Of a stretch of 64,000 bases of DNA, positions 1-11,350 are shown in pieces; within the stretch, counting starts at the first letter, position 1, and each line of letters opens with the position of its first letter. Source of the stretch: Apostichopus japonicus (Eukaryota; Echinodermata; Holothuroidea; Aspidochirotida; Stichopodidae). Where the stretch lies: the NCBI RefSeq assembly GCF_037975245.1, contig NC_092580.1:25960501-26024500 (forward strand), read 5' to 3'. Under the pieces are notes generated by a model. The model worked only from the letters and a program-made list of their open reading frames with translations, was not told where the DNA came from and did not search any database. A program made the position numbers and the translations under genes.

Positions 1-531
1 GGGTCTTTGACCAATGTTTGAAGAGAGAGAGGATTGGGAAATTTTACAACACTCTCTTGTCGCCCTGGGCACTGCTATCAATTTAAAGTAATATTTGGCA
101 CTGTGTCTTGAACGAAGAAAACAAGGAGTTTATGACGTTAATTTCCTTCACTCCTGCCAATAGCCCACTGTCAACCACGTTGGAGGCTACAAAACTTACT
201 GAGCTTTTGAATCTTCCTTCCATACATGTAACCGTAACTCATACCCTAAACAAGTCAGGCCTCCCTACACCTATTATTGTGAATACATAACAGTAAACAT
301 TACTAGTAAAAGCTTGAGAATCACTAAGTCGGAATCCTCCGTTTATTTAAATCTCAACGCTGTTCCACATGTCAGACAGTTGAAGCTAACCAATGATCAA
401 CACCATACGATGCTACTTACTAATCTGACTGCATTAACTTGCAGCACTGGCAACCACAAATATAACAGTTGATATATCTCTGTAAATTAACTTAATTCAA
501 ATAGCTGCAGTCTTTTTAAAGAACTCTCCTT
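1..531. other. 3' flank of SPS paralog A, no SECIS recognised
   Basis: No gene is visible. On the minus strand the only ATGA in this interval is at 239-242, and the sequence after it does not fold into a SECIS-like helix with AA in the apical loop. The downstream part of the 3' UTR may lie beyond the window edge. Confidence 0.5.
342..347 (-). terminator. Candidate poly(A) signal of paralog A
   Basis: AATAAA on the minus strand, 184 nt after the stop codon of paralog A. If used, the 3' UTR would be only about 210 nt, and I see no AUGA-type SECIS core within it. Confidence 0.4.
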
Positions 532-3500
532 TTATGTAATTTTGGTGACCACTTCAATGACCCTTGGCTTTGCATTCATGACAGCTGTTCTTTCTCCATT
601 GTCGACCACGCCAATTATCCACGCCGGGTTTCCGTCGCTGGACTCCAAAGCTCGACAAAATGAAGCTGCTTGTTCTCTTGGGAATGCTATAAGTAGACCT
701 CCTGCAAAATCAAAACAATTTTAATTATTTCATGCAGATCAATGCTAACAAAAAGTTTTCATAGATCCTTCTTCTTAACACCTCCCCCAACCCGATCTGC
801 TACTGAAATGTACAACACAAACTCAAATGCAGAAGTGTGTAAAATGAATGGTAAAATGAACTGTAAGACAGTCTATTTGTACCTTAACCCAAAGGCAGGT
901 ATCAGAATCTCCAATCACCAACATAGACAAATTAAAAAGAGTCTATTTTAGAGCTATCCATATTCCTTCCTTGTCACAGTCTTATATTTCTAGCACCGTA
1001 AGAAATGTTTTCTTCTTTTCGTTTTTTTTTTCTCTTCAAAGACAAAATGTGTTACATGATGCCACAAGTAATGTATAAATTATTGCCGAATTATTGAGCA
1101 TTAAACAGAAAAAACAAAGAAGACGAGACATTATTTTTGAAATTTGCGACCATAAATTGTTTAACATTTCTTTGGAAGAGCAAAAGAATTTTAATGTTTT
1201 GGCTAGAATGAGGCTGAACCAAATAAACTTACTGTTAAAGATTCTTAAAGAACAATTAGGACGCAAATACTATATTCTAAAAACTATTAAAAGCAACTCC
1301 ACTATGCCATGGTAATTCCAATACTTAACCAGAAACCATGTAAATGCTAATTCCAGTTTCTAACAAGATTAACACTGTTTCCACCTTGACTGTAGCTTAG
1401 ACACCTGGTATTCAAACTGGCAATCCCTTGGTAGGGTCAGCAAAAGACATTGTAGGGTCGGCAAGAAATTCCAAAGGAAAAAGACATTTTCATTATTTAC
1501 AGAAAAAAAACCTGGAATATTTCATTCAAAATCACAAAATGCCAATCCATTTAAAACTAAGTCTTAATCACACAAAATTTCTCAAAGAGTAGGGTGATAT
1601 CTCCTCCCCTTGATCCCTCCCCCAGGCCACATCATCTGCCACCACTGGAGGCTCACAAAGCTGACAAATGTGTCATCGAGCAAAAAAGTTTGAATACCAG
1701 GTGCTTAGACCAATGAAACATCTAGTTTAACACAACCCACCATCCCTTTCAGTTCTCAAGCAATTAATACAGAGAAATTTTAAATCACTTTAGAGAACAA
1801 AATAAGTCAACCAGTGTAAAAATAATTCATTTGGTAATTTTCCTTACCTGAGGTTTCAGCTGAGTACCCTTGTAGAAGTTGGAAGAGTTTGTCGGCTGAC
1901 TTTGCAATTGCTGCCATCTTTGCTATTACCGGTAGATTGTGGATGACAAATTTGACATTATTTGGTTGATATTTAGCCAGATTCTTTGCATGTCCCAGGA
2001 TACCAAAACCAGTCACATCTGTGGCGCCTCTTGCGTTGTAATGGCGCATCAGACTTGCAGCTGAAGATATCAAATTGATACTCTCGTTAACTCAATGTGT
2101 GATCACCTTCGTCAGAACTTTGGTAAACAAATACAGTGCTGTACATACAAACTAAATAATACTAAATAATAATATCTGAACATATCAAACATGATTATCG
2201 TCAGCCCCTTTCCAAAGAAACCTGTGTAGATTAATTACATTCATGTTTCTATTTCGTATGCATATATATGACTACTGCTATGAAGAAAGCATTTAGAGAG
2301 CTAAACAATCAAATACTATTACATAGATCATTTCAAAACTGATTACTTCCATTTGGGTGAAGGTCAAGGAACATGTGTTTGTGCTCACTGTAAATTCTGC
2401 AAATAGAACATAGTTACTAACAACTTAAACAATATTTAAATTTACTGCATACTTCATATACAGCCTTGGTATCATAATTCTGTTTTGACTTGTACCAACC
2501 CCACCATTCATTTCACAAGTCCTGAAAAGAACAGTGTACCTTATGATGACTTTGGAAATTAACATCCAAACAGCGATTCTTACTTTATGCCATGTCAACT
2601 TAGGCTTGAGCCGTTAATTACATCTCTGCACAATGTTAATATTCATGACAGTGTTTCGCTTTTCAAAAGATAAGAGTGACTGACAACCAACAGCCAGTTT
2701 TTTCAGCATATCACGCTTTTGATACCTACGATGCACAATTGTAACATACAGTGTACATATAGTTTGTACTGTATTTGGTAAGTAAATAACAGGCCATATA
2801 AGACACATACCTTGCTTATTTAGGTGGGCCATGTTATATGAGGCCTCTTGGTAAGCACGCTCTATGTCTTCTGGGGTGACCAGCTTGCTGTTTATTAGTC
2901 TCTTGTATCGTTCCGTATTTTGATCTTTCCACTGTCTTGCATTGACAGCAACCTGAGTACCGAGAGGTTTAGTCAACACTAGTACATTTCCAGCTTCAGC
3001 ATGGGGTCTGAAATTCAAGAAAAAGTATCAATTATAGAGATATATCAGACATTTACGAAAATTATCTTTAAATTGCTTTCCACATTTATTATTTTTGTGC
3101 CTTGACAAATCTTCACCTTCATTCTAGTTTTGTACATTTCATGCATCCTCCTTTCAACCTTCATGAAGGAATTGCCACAAGGGACAATCACCCTTCAGTT
3201 AACTGTATATGTCTGTTTAATGACATACATACAAGTTATACATTACATATGATGATTTCCCAATTGTTCATTTACAAAAAGGGTTTGTAGTGTCCTCCGC
3301 ATAAGGTTTGTCTACACAGAAAGACACTTCACATGAGACAGTCGCTCTTGCAACTCCTGCAGATAGCCGTTCCATATTCTCCCAAGATAACTCTGTGAAT
3401 TTGTTACCCCTGTCATGTGAGCATGGGTTTCTGCCAAACTTTGTTCTAATATCCAAAGAAGCAGCCATAATAGAAAGAGAAAACAAAGATAACAACTTAA

Positions 3501-6500
3501 CCTGAAGTCCTGTCAAACTAAAGTTGTTATGTATTCACCATTCCTTACATTGTGATCATTGTGGGTTAGCTTAATCATTGTATATCCATTTCACTAGATC
3601 AACATATAACTGGTCAATGTAGGTTTAAATAATTATAATTACTACAGAGTACTATAATTCCTCTCACGAAAAGATTCTACGAAGCCAGATACTTACGGGA
3701 TAATCTCATTGGGAAGGACCGCTGATGTGGCTACTCCACCGATTATGCACCAGGGATTAATGACTGTTTGGCCACCAGTGATACTAGTTCCAGCTTCTCT
3801 TGCAGCATCCTAACAGAGAAAACAAGATGGGTTTCACAAATGAAATAAAATGAGTAACACCAACTTGCATCAACACATATGGATTTGTTCCTTTTTACTA
3901 ATATTGTGTTCTATCTTGCTTGGCAGTTTGTATGTAGTTAAGCAGGGTGATACTTCCTTTTGATCTAACTACCACAACAAATTGTACTTGGTTTGTTTAC
4001 TGTGCTAAATTTGAAGGATTTTTATCATGCCTGCTCTCCTACCACTAGGCCTCATACTTGATAAATTTAGCCCACACAGTACACACCATGACCCCACTTC
4101 ATAAAAGTATAAGAAACCCATTCCTTAAGGTGTATTGAAAGAGAAGTCATATTATCTGCCTTTAGCAGGGTTTTTTCTTTTCGACAATGTCACAATGTAT
4201 GCTTTATGCTTTTGTTGCTTGGTGATGTATGCTTCTTTTTTTTTTTTACCTTGAACCCAGAAATGATGAGAGGCACCACTGTGTCCCTTTCTTCTTCTGT
4301 GAACTTCTGAGGCACACCTAGTAACATCAGCATGTTATCACACTCTGTGACTCCAAGAGCATACATGTCACTCAGGACATTAGCAGCAGCAATCTTTCCC
4401 TAAGAGAAAAGAAAAGAAATTATGCATCATCAATTCACAATCAGATAAAAAACTCCCAGATGTTTGCCAAATTGATCTATCACATGATGGTATACAACTA
4501 TACAATAGTGATGAAACAAATAAGTATACAATTTCATGTACTACTGTATGTTCCTATCATTGAGGTCAATCCTGATCATGACCTTTCAAAGGAAAGTGTC
4601 AAAGAACCTTTTATTTATTGTAGATAGTCCCAAAAAATAAACAACAGTTGACACTACTCCGATGCACATATACTCATCTGAGGCATTGGGAGAAACTTAT
4701 ACTTGAAAATAAAGCCAATACCCATAACATGTAAGTAGTAAGAACACGGTTGTATTGACACAGATTCACTTTGCTTCTTAACTGCAAACCTTGGTCGGAC
4801 CAACTACCCACTATTCCACTAAGATGTCATGAATGCAAATGCCAATGTGCTAAACATGAACATGCAAGTGTTGGTATATCCTTTGTAAGACTGAAAGAGC
4901 TATTTGTCACCTCAACGTTATCAGGATGGATGCAACTTTTAATGCTTTGGTTCACTCTTCATAACAAAAATTGACTTCTCCACAGGTCAAGAATAAACCA
5001 CTTGGAGAAAAGATGAATGGGTCTTTCACTCGCACTGATTATTTACATGCTCATGGCATTGATATTTAAGCTCCTTACACCCCAGCAGACTTCTATAATG
5101 CTCCTTCATTGTTTAGGGTAGTATAAATTGTATAATGGAATAACATAAACCAGATTTGTAATAAGTCCACACTCGCATATTGACCTGTACTCATATTCTA
5201 CCTTATGGATTTGTACTCGTTCTCTGGACACATACACAACAGTAACTGTGTAGGAACTTACGTGCACATACTGTAGTTATGTCCATGAACTCCAACTTTT
5301 ATGTGCCTAGAGAGCCTTGTACTCGTTCCCATACTTAGGGATGCTACTTGTACTTGTACTATTTGTGAAAGTTAATCTCTATTCTGGAAGAAATGTTAAT
5401 CTTTGTGATCACTAATGATGACCCTTGCTCACATCTGTGGTGTCATATGCCAGCCTCCTCATTAACTCAGTCATAGCAGTACTGATCATACAAGTGTAAA
5501 ACACATGAGGATGTGAATGACAGGCTTGAGAGCACACCACATTGGATGGCTGGAGATTTGGCAATGGTCCCTACTGCTGTCAAATTCATACTACTAGTCT
5601 AACATACACGCAGGTGAGTGGGTTGAAATATTATACACAGTAATGGATAGGAAGCCATTACTGACAACATGGCACAGCAAAAGAGTTCTCCACAGCATTT
5701 TGTATGGTCCAGTCAAAAAGTGATTTAAGAAGTGACTTAAAAGTTGAGGGTACAGAGCTATACCTCAACCCTGTAAATCAGATATAAGCAAACACTGCAC
5801 ATGGTGTTGTGTTAATAATGTGCTTATCAGCCCTGGGTTATTACAGAAAATATTGAAGTACTCTGAAAACTATCCTTTCAAGGTCAGGTTGCTTGACAAA
5901 TACTGTACGTTTCTCTAGGTTAACTTTCCTGTGAACACATTGATCAGCTAAAGACAGGAAACATAACAAAAACAAATAAAAACAAATACATACATCTTCA
6001 TTTTGTCTCCATGGATACAAAAGTTGTCAGATCTATATGTAAAATACCAATATGTTGTTTTCCTTACCTGAATGTAAGGATCATCCACCAGAGGATAGAA
6101 AAAATCTGTGGTTTGGACAAGACTCAATCCTCCATGCTTGAGAGGTGTGACACTGCAGTCCATTCCAACCCCTACAAAAATAAAGAGCATTCTGATTGCT
6201 GGGGATTACAACGCTACCAAGGATAGTGATATTTGTTATTATGTGGAGGCCATGTCAAAACATGTTGATAATTGAGGAAATTATATATGTAAAATGGTGG
6301 TGTTTGTAGTACCAGCAACGTTACATTATGATTCCCCAAATCTGTTACCTAAAATAAAATATGAAAAGAGTGAATCTTTGCCCCAAAAAAATGCAATCAT
6401 TTAAATGAGATAACAACAATCTATGTCTATGGTACATGACTGAAAAAATTGGCTACTTTATACTCTGTTTTATGAAAAGTGCCTAACAGTCACACAGAAA

Positions 6501-8402
6501 CATCTTTTCATTATGTACAGTGCAAACATCTATATTAACATTTGAAATGTGTCTCATCAAACATTCAAAGTTCTGTGCTATCATCCAGCATGAATAAAAA
6601 ATAGATGACATTGAAATTCATCTTTTGTGGGTATCCCTGGATTTGTGAGTGTCACTGGATCAGTACTGTGGGTGTCACTTGATTAGTAGACTGACAAGTA
6701 GGAAAGGGTTGTGGAAGTATACAGTTGCAAGTTTTCCTTCTTTCCCACTAGATATAGGCCTATGGTACCTACTCTCATTGTGAAGTCTCAAAAGGGCCAT
6801 CAAAGCCTTAATGATGGAAGCAAGAACAGACTAGATATGAGATCATTATTCTTATATACTAACTAACTTTTCCATAATTATTGTGAAACTTAATTTTCCA
6901 TAAACTGCAGACATCAGCTTGTTCAATAAATAGCAACAATTAACAATTATAATAGAGTAGGCTAGCATAGTACTTAAGAATCAATTCTCATCTTTCCCTG
7001 GTCAGATTCTTCCATTTAATTCAAGATTTGGCTCTGTACCCGATCGTCTCATTGATAATTACTGCGCTATTACTTATTCACCTGATCACTGTCCCTGAGC
7101 AGAGAGACTCACCAAGCTCATCAAGCCATAGGGGAGGAATTTGTATAGATGAATGCAAAAACAGTCAGACAGTGCAAAGTTTTTATTGATCCTATCTCAG
7201 TGTAATGCTTAGTAAACATAACTGATTGTGAAATGATATATGTTCCATAGCTTGACGAACTTGCTCCTACATCAAAAAGTGTCCGGGAAATTTTGTCTAT
7301 TAAAGGCACTGCCGAAGCACTGATAACACTAAGAAGGTACCCTTACTCCTTAGACAAAGACTGTACCCAGAGAAATTTCAGTAATTATTCTTTTGTAAAA
7401 TATCCTGCTAAGTTAAGTGTCAGTGGAGAATATGGGGACATTTGTGCCCCTGCCACTCCACCCTCTTAAACCCACACAAACAATCGATCTCTGGCTATGG
7501 GCCTGCTTACTTGTGGAAGTTTTGTGACATACTGATAATCTATCTTTGTAGCCATAATCACAAATTGTTTCATATGAAGTTCTTATTTTTCTGTATAGGT
7601 CTACATTTAACACAAGCTTCCAAGTTGACTAAATGACTGTTGCACAAGACATATAAATCGACCATATGTTAAGAAGCAACGCTTGTTCAAAGGGCGAACT
7701 GGTAAACTGTACTAAGAGCACCATTTTTATTTCACTGATGATCGGGTAGAGGCACTATTGCTACCCTTATTGAATTAAGGGGAATAAAAAAGAAGCAACA
7801 ACAGCTTCCTTACATTGATCCAATGTCATGATCGAAAAATTTATGATTTAGACAGTGCAATGACAAAAAATAACTAATGAATAAATGGAAGAATCCGACG
7901 GGGATAGATGTGACTTTTGATTGACAGTAGTACTAGACCCTAGCCGAAGTTACGAAGGCCCTCAGGAGGAGGCTTTAGTCTAGCCTAACCATGGTATAGG
8001 CATAGCCAAGGCTAGGCCCAACTTAGGCTAGGCCTAACTGTAGTGTTACTGTTAGTGACTGCTACCACCAGTACCATACTACACTATTGTTAGGTAAGCA
8101 TAACAAACCATCGACCAAGTCTAAAGTTTTGCCTAACGTTGGGGAAAATTACCATATCTTGGAGTTGTTGTTTCAATTTTTATGTTAGGATCGTCTGACT
8201 GTTCCTGATTTGCTATGCTGAATATTTGTTCGTGGGGTTGTCGAGCTGAATTTCCATCATCATCTTCAAGTCCCTTCAGGAGTTTGAGCAGAGACTCCTG
8301 AGGAACTTTACACCCTCATCCTTTCAACTCTGTGCTTTTCGTCAAACGAAATTCCTTCGGTAGACCATGAGATTCAGGATCAAATTCAGGTCGCCCTTCC
8401 AT
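532..8402 (-). CDS. SEPHS: Selenophosphate synthetase paralog A (seven coding exons, UGA at codon 29)
   Basis: Selenide, water dikinase makes monoselenophosphate from selenide and ATP, the selenium donor for Sec-tRNA. Coding exons in transcript order: 8402-8153, 6171-6068, 4399-4250, 3809-3697, 3007-2811, 2060-1848, 701-532 (stop 534-532); all introns are GT-AG and phases agree, giving 398 residues, near the usual size. The start ATG has A at -3 and G at +4. Family signatures visible: TELKG-U-GCKVPQE (U29, C31, K32), GVGMD (D88), [14 protein letters not shown] (D106), [43 protein letters not shown] (D286), [19 protein letters not shown] and the C-terminal PRVIEV. Codon 29 is TGA. The introns hold nothing I recognise. 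SPS family membership is secure; whether the product is selenocysteine-dependent SPS2 or a UGA-readthrough SPS1-type protein is not settled by the sequence. Confidence 0.93.
8277..8317 (-). promoter_or_regulatory. Potential recoding stem-loops downstream of UGA, paralog A
   Basis: Two short hairpins can form in the mRNA. GAGG (8317-8314, using the last two bases of UGA) pairs with CCTC (8303-8300), extendable by a G-U pair. CAGGAG (8300-8295) pairs with CTCCTG (8282-8277) across 12 nt. The second is conserved base for base in paralog B. Stem-loops directly 3' of UGA are known in selenoprotein mRNAs (Sec redefinition elements) and in UGA-containing SPS1 genes (hymenopteran readthrough element). 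The coding sequence here is also conserved for protein reasons, so function is inferred. Confidence 0.4.
8316..8318 (-). other. In-frame UGA at the SPS active-site position, paralog A
   Basis: Codon 29 of paralog A reads TGA, preceded by GAGTTGAAAGGA and followed by GGGTGTAAAGTT (ELKG-UGA-GCKV). The frame stays open on both sides and through all later exons, so UGA must be decoded. This is exactly the selenocysteine position of SPS2 proteins; vertebrate SEPHS1 has Thr here. Confidence 0.9.
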
Positions 8403-8768
8403 TGTAATGATTCTAATGAGCAAAATCACAAGAGTCCTAACAACATTTATGTGAACCGTTTCCAACGGTTATTAATTCGAAAGTGCACTTTATTATTGCT
8501 TTCAATTCACTGCCCGTATTCTGTGTTCAGCCAGCTAGCAACTTTTTTAAACTTCTGCAAAGGCGACGTTGTACAAACCTGCCACAGAAACCCAGAAACG
8601 TGATGCTGCCACAGACTTTTCTGTAGGAGCTGCATGCGTACTACCACGCGGTCTTATAGAACGCGAAAATTGACAAAATTCGCACACTAGTGAATGAACC
8701 AAATTTCGAGGTAGTCCCTGCGTGTAATAACACGGAATCTATAACTCCACCAAACCACCCTAACGCCG
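8403..8768. other. 5' flank of SPS paralog A
   Basis: This interval contains the 5' UTR and presumably the promoter of paralog A. I see no TATA box or other recognised element. It ends at the 3' tail of the CR1-like LINE. Confidence 0.4.
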
Positions 8769-8867
8769 TGTTTAGTTTAGTTTAGTAGAAAAAAGGATCA
8801 GGAGGGACACTTAAGTCCCCATCAAGGACCCTATAAAGAGAGGGAAAAAAACTGAAGACACAAACAC

Positions 8868-10574
8868 TCAGACCCGATTACAATGCTTAAAGTGCTTGTC
8901 CAAAGCATTCTTAAACCCATTGACACTACTTGCAAGTACAACTTTCTCAGGCAAACTATTCCACTCATTCACAACCCTATTAGAAAAAAAGTTATGCCGA
9001 ATATTAATCCTACTATGCGACTTTTGAAGTTTAAGACAATGACCTCTAGTACAACTACTGTTTGCAAACATGAAAAAGTCGGTAAAGGATAAATTGTCGA
9101 AACCATACACAATCTTGAAAACCTGGATCAAGTCCCCACGTAACCTCCTAAGCTCCAGTGTGGTGAGATTCAACAGTTGTAACCGCCTATAATAAGGAAC
9201 CCTCTTTAAGGAACTAATCATCCTAGTAGCCCTCCTCTGGACCTTTTCAAGTACTTCCTTATCCTTAGCAAAATAAGGGTTCCAAGCCTGCACAGCATAC
9301 TCCAGATGAGGCCTAACCAACTGCTTATAAAGCCTAACTACGATGTCCTCTTTCAGAAAACTGAAGTTCCTCTTGATCATACCTAAAACCCTATTACCTC
9401 TTTTAGCAGCTTCAAGACAATGTTTGGAAGGTTGCAGAGACGAGTCAATGTAGATACCTAGGTCTCTTTCAACAGAGACCTCCTGTAACTCCACACCATC
9501 TAGATTGTATGTAAACTTTTGGTTACTACTACCAATGTGCATTACCTTACATTTATCAATATTAAAAAGCATTTGCCACCCCTGAGACCAGGAAAAAATC
9601 TTATCTAAATCCGCTTGAAATTTCTCAGAATCGCTTTTGGAAGAGACCTCAGAATACAATTTGGTGTCATCAGCAAACTTCTTAGCTGTACACAAAATAT
9701 CTCCGTCGATGTCATTTATATAGGCAACAAACAACAGGGGACCTAATACAGACCCTTGTGGAACCCCACTAGTAACGTTCTGCCAAGAAGAAGCACAGCC
9801 ATTAATTACCACCCTCTGTTCCCTATTACCAAGCCAATTCCCGATCCAAGACAGTAAATTCCCTATGACACCCATGCTCTTCAGCCTAAGTAAAAGACGC
9901 TGGTGGGGAACTTTATCAAAGGCCTTCTGGAAATCCAGGAACACAACATCTACAGACATCTGCCTATTTAGTGAGCTTGTTACATCTTCCATAAACTCAA
10001 GGATATTAGTGAGACAAGACCTTTTTTGACAAAAGCCATGCTGAGACTCTCTGATCAAAGACTGACTGCTGAAGTGACAGACCAAAGACTTTTTAACAAT
10101 AGACTCCATGACCTTACAAACTACACTAGTGAGACTAACGGGCCTATAATTACAGGGCTTAGTCTTATCACCCTTCTTGAAAATTGGGGTAATATTAGCA
10201 CATCTCCAGTCCCTAGGAACATAACCTTCATCCATAAATTTACTAAAAATCAACGAGAGTGGAACGCAGAAATAGTGTGCAAAAGTCTTCAACAAATACG
10301 GATGGATTGCATCCGGTCCAGAAGCTTTAGAAACATTTAGACGAAGCAGCTCCTTTAAGACAACGTCATCCGAAAATAAGACCGTATCCAGTTTAGGCCT
10401 ATCACTGCCCCCCTGAAAATCTGGAATACTACTCGTATCTTCCCTTGTGAAAACCGACACAAAATAGTCGTTCAAAAGATCTGCAAGATCCTGACTATCA
10501 GTAACTATCTTATCAGCCTGTGGTGCCCTAAGGGAAACAATTGCCATCTTTAACTTTCTGCTTAGACCTGACAT
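8868..10574 (-). CDS. CR1-like reverse transcriptase, open for 568 codons
   Basis: Reverse transcriptase of a CR1-clade LINE. Visible RT blocks include PDAIHPYLLK, ITPIFKKGDK, YRPVSLTS, FLDFQKAFDKVPH, GVPQGSVLGPLLF and the catalytic FADDTKLY (YADD-type motif). These are followed by the CR1-typical thumb/C-terminal part: ERDLGI, NRVLGMIKRNF, VRPHLEYAVQAWNPY, VQRRATRM, LRRLRGDLI, and an F.NRVVNEWNSLP block near the end. The 3' half is uninterrupted, which suggests a fairly young insertion. The first Met used here is only the first in this frame; the true reading enters from another frame upstream (see 10528-11045). Confidence 0.85.
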   Translation of the reverse strand: MSGLSRKLKMAIVSLRAPQADKIVTDSQDLADLLNDYFVSVFTREDTSSIPDFQGGSDRPKLDTVLFSDDVVLKELLRLNVSKASGPDAIHPYLLKTFAHYFCVPLSLIFSKFMDEGYVPRDWRCANITPIFKKGDKTKPCNYRPVSLTSVVCKVMESIVKKSLVCHFSSQSLIRESQHGFCQKRSCLTNILEFMEDVTSSLNRQMSVDVVFLDFQKAFDKVPHQRLLLRLKSMGVIGNLLSWIGNWLGNREQRVVINGCASSWQNVTSGVPQGSVLGPLLFVAYINDIDGDILCTAKKFADDTKLYSEVSSKSDSEKFQADLDKIFSWSQGWQMLFNIDKCKVMHIGSSNQKFTYNLDGVELQEVSVERDLGIYIDSSLQPSKHCLEAAKRGNRVLGMIKRNFSFLKEDIVVRLYKQLVRPHLEYAVQAWNPYFAKDKEVLEKVQRRATRMISSLKRVPYYRRLQLLNLTTLELRRLRGDLIQVFKIVYGFDNLSFTDFFMFANSSCTRGHCLKLQKSHSRINIRHNFFSNRVVNEWNSLPEKVVLASSVNGFKNALDKHFKHCNRV

Positions 10575-11045
10575 AAGAAAAGAAGGCCTTTGGGTTATCC
10601 TTAATTTTTAGGGCGATGCTTTTTTCGAAATTCAATTTTGCATCAGAGACTAAGCATTCTACTTTCAGCTGATGAATTTTAAACTTGGCCAAAAGAGATT
10701 CAGATTTAGTCCTCCTAAACAACTTCCACATTCTACGTTTTTGCCTAATTGCACATCTAACTTTCTTATTCATCCAGTGAGGCATACTGCTTTTACGACG
10801 ACGATTCTTCCACGGAACATGATTTTCCATAATGACCTTTAATTTATCAGCAAAACAAATCCAAGACTGAGAAGCACTCATATCACTAAACAAATTAATC
10901 CAATCTGTACCCTTTAGTAAAGTTTCAATTGCCTCTGTATCTGATCTCGAAAAATCAGGGACTTTTTCCTTGCTAATAGAACTTACGACCTTACAATGTG
11001 TATTTTTTTCTGAGATGGTGTGTTTCTGAAGCTGTGAATCTGTTT
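10528..11045 (-). pseudogene. CR1-like ORF2 linker upstream of RT, frameshifted
   Basis: Minus-strand frame open from about 11045 through PDFSRSDTEAIETLL, MPHWMNKKVRCAIRQK and LKIKDNPKAFFSYVRSKQKV to a stop at 10528-10530. The NPKAFF.YV.SK motif immediately precedes the RT domain in CR1 elements, where it continues into LLN.YF.SVFT; here that continuation is in the neighbouring frame. A single frameshift between about 10527 and 10565 therefore breaks ORF2. Upstream of 11045 the frame closes. Confidence 0.7.
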
Positions 11046-11058
11046 ATTGTTAAATTAG

Positions 11059-11100
11059 ATGACCTGACGTTTCGATTCTAAAAAGATATTCTTCAAACTT
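11059..11100 (-). repeat. Degenerate relative of the 16.5 kb hammerhead-like motif
   Basis: The plus strand reads CCTGACGTTTCGATTCTA then CTTCTTCAAA-like sequence, matching the motif at 16544-16590. On the minus strand the core begins TTGAAGA rather than CTGAAGA, so it is probably a decayed copy. Confidence 0.35.
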
Positions 11101-11169
11101 AAAATGAAAACAGATCAATGACATGTTAAAGTCTAAATTGTGTATTTTGCTTTGTTGTACTTTGATTAG

Positions 11170-11350
11170 TCTCTTTCTCTTTATTTTAGGGAGCGAAGCA
11201 CCCCGTCAAGCCTGCAAGGGGTTTTTGTTCCGCTTCCTTCACTTCATGTATTATCCACTACTACTTGTTACTTGTTATTTGTGTTACTTGTTATTTGTAA
11301 ACGTTTAAATGCATGTTGTGAAAAACAAATAAATAAAATGAAATGAAACA
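11170..11350 (+). repeat. Probable 3' end of another LINE, with ATGAA-type tail
   Basis: AT-rich sequence with ACTTGTTATTTGTGTTACTTGTTATTTG repetition ends in AAATAAATAAAATGAAATGAAA. Such AATAAA plus ATGAA-repeat tails are typical of non-LTR retrotransposon 3' ends. No coding part is present, so the family cannot be given. Confidence 0.35.

Larger units (their letters stand above)
8769..11045 (-). mobile_element. 5'-truncated CR1-like non-LTR retrotransposon
   Basis: On the minus strand the element starts in open frame near 11045 and ends with three TTTAG (complement CTAAA) repeats at 8771-8786, a short 3' tandem repeat typical of CR1-clade LINEs. It contains the linker upstream of the reverse transcriptase and a complete RT region, but no apurinic endonuclease domain, so it is 5' truncated. 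One frameshift separates the two coding pieces. It lies in the spacer between the two SPS paralogs, in the same orientation as them. Confidence 0.85.
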
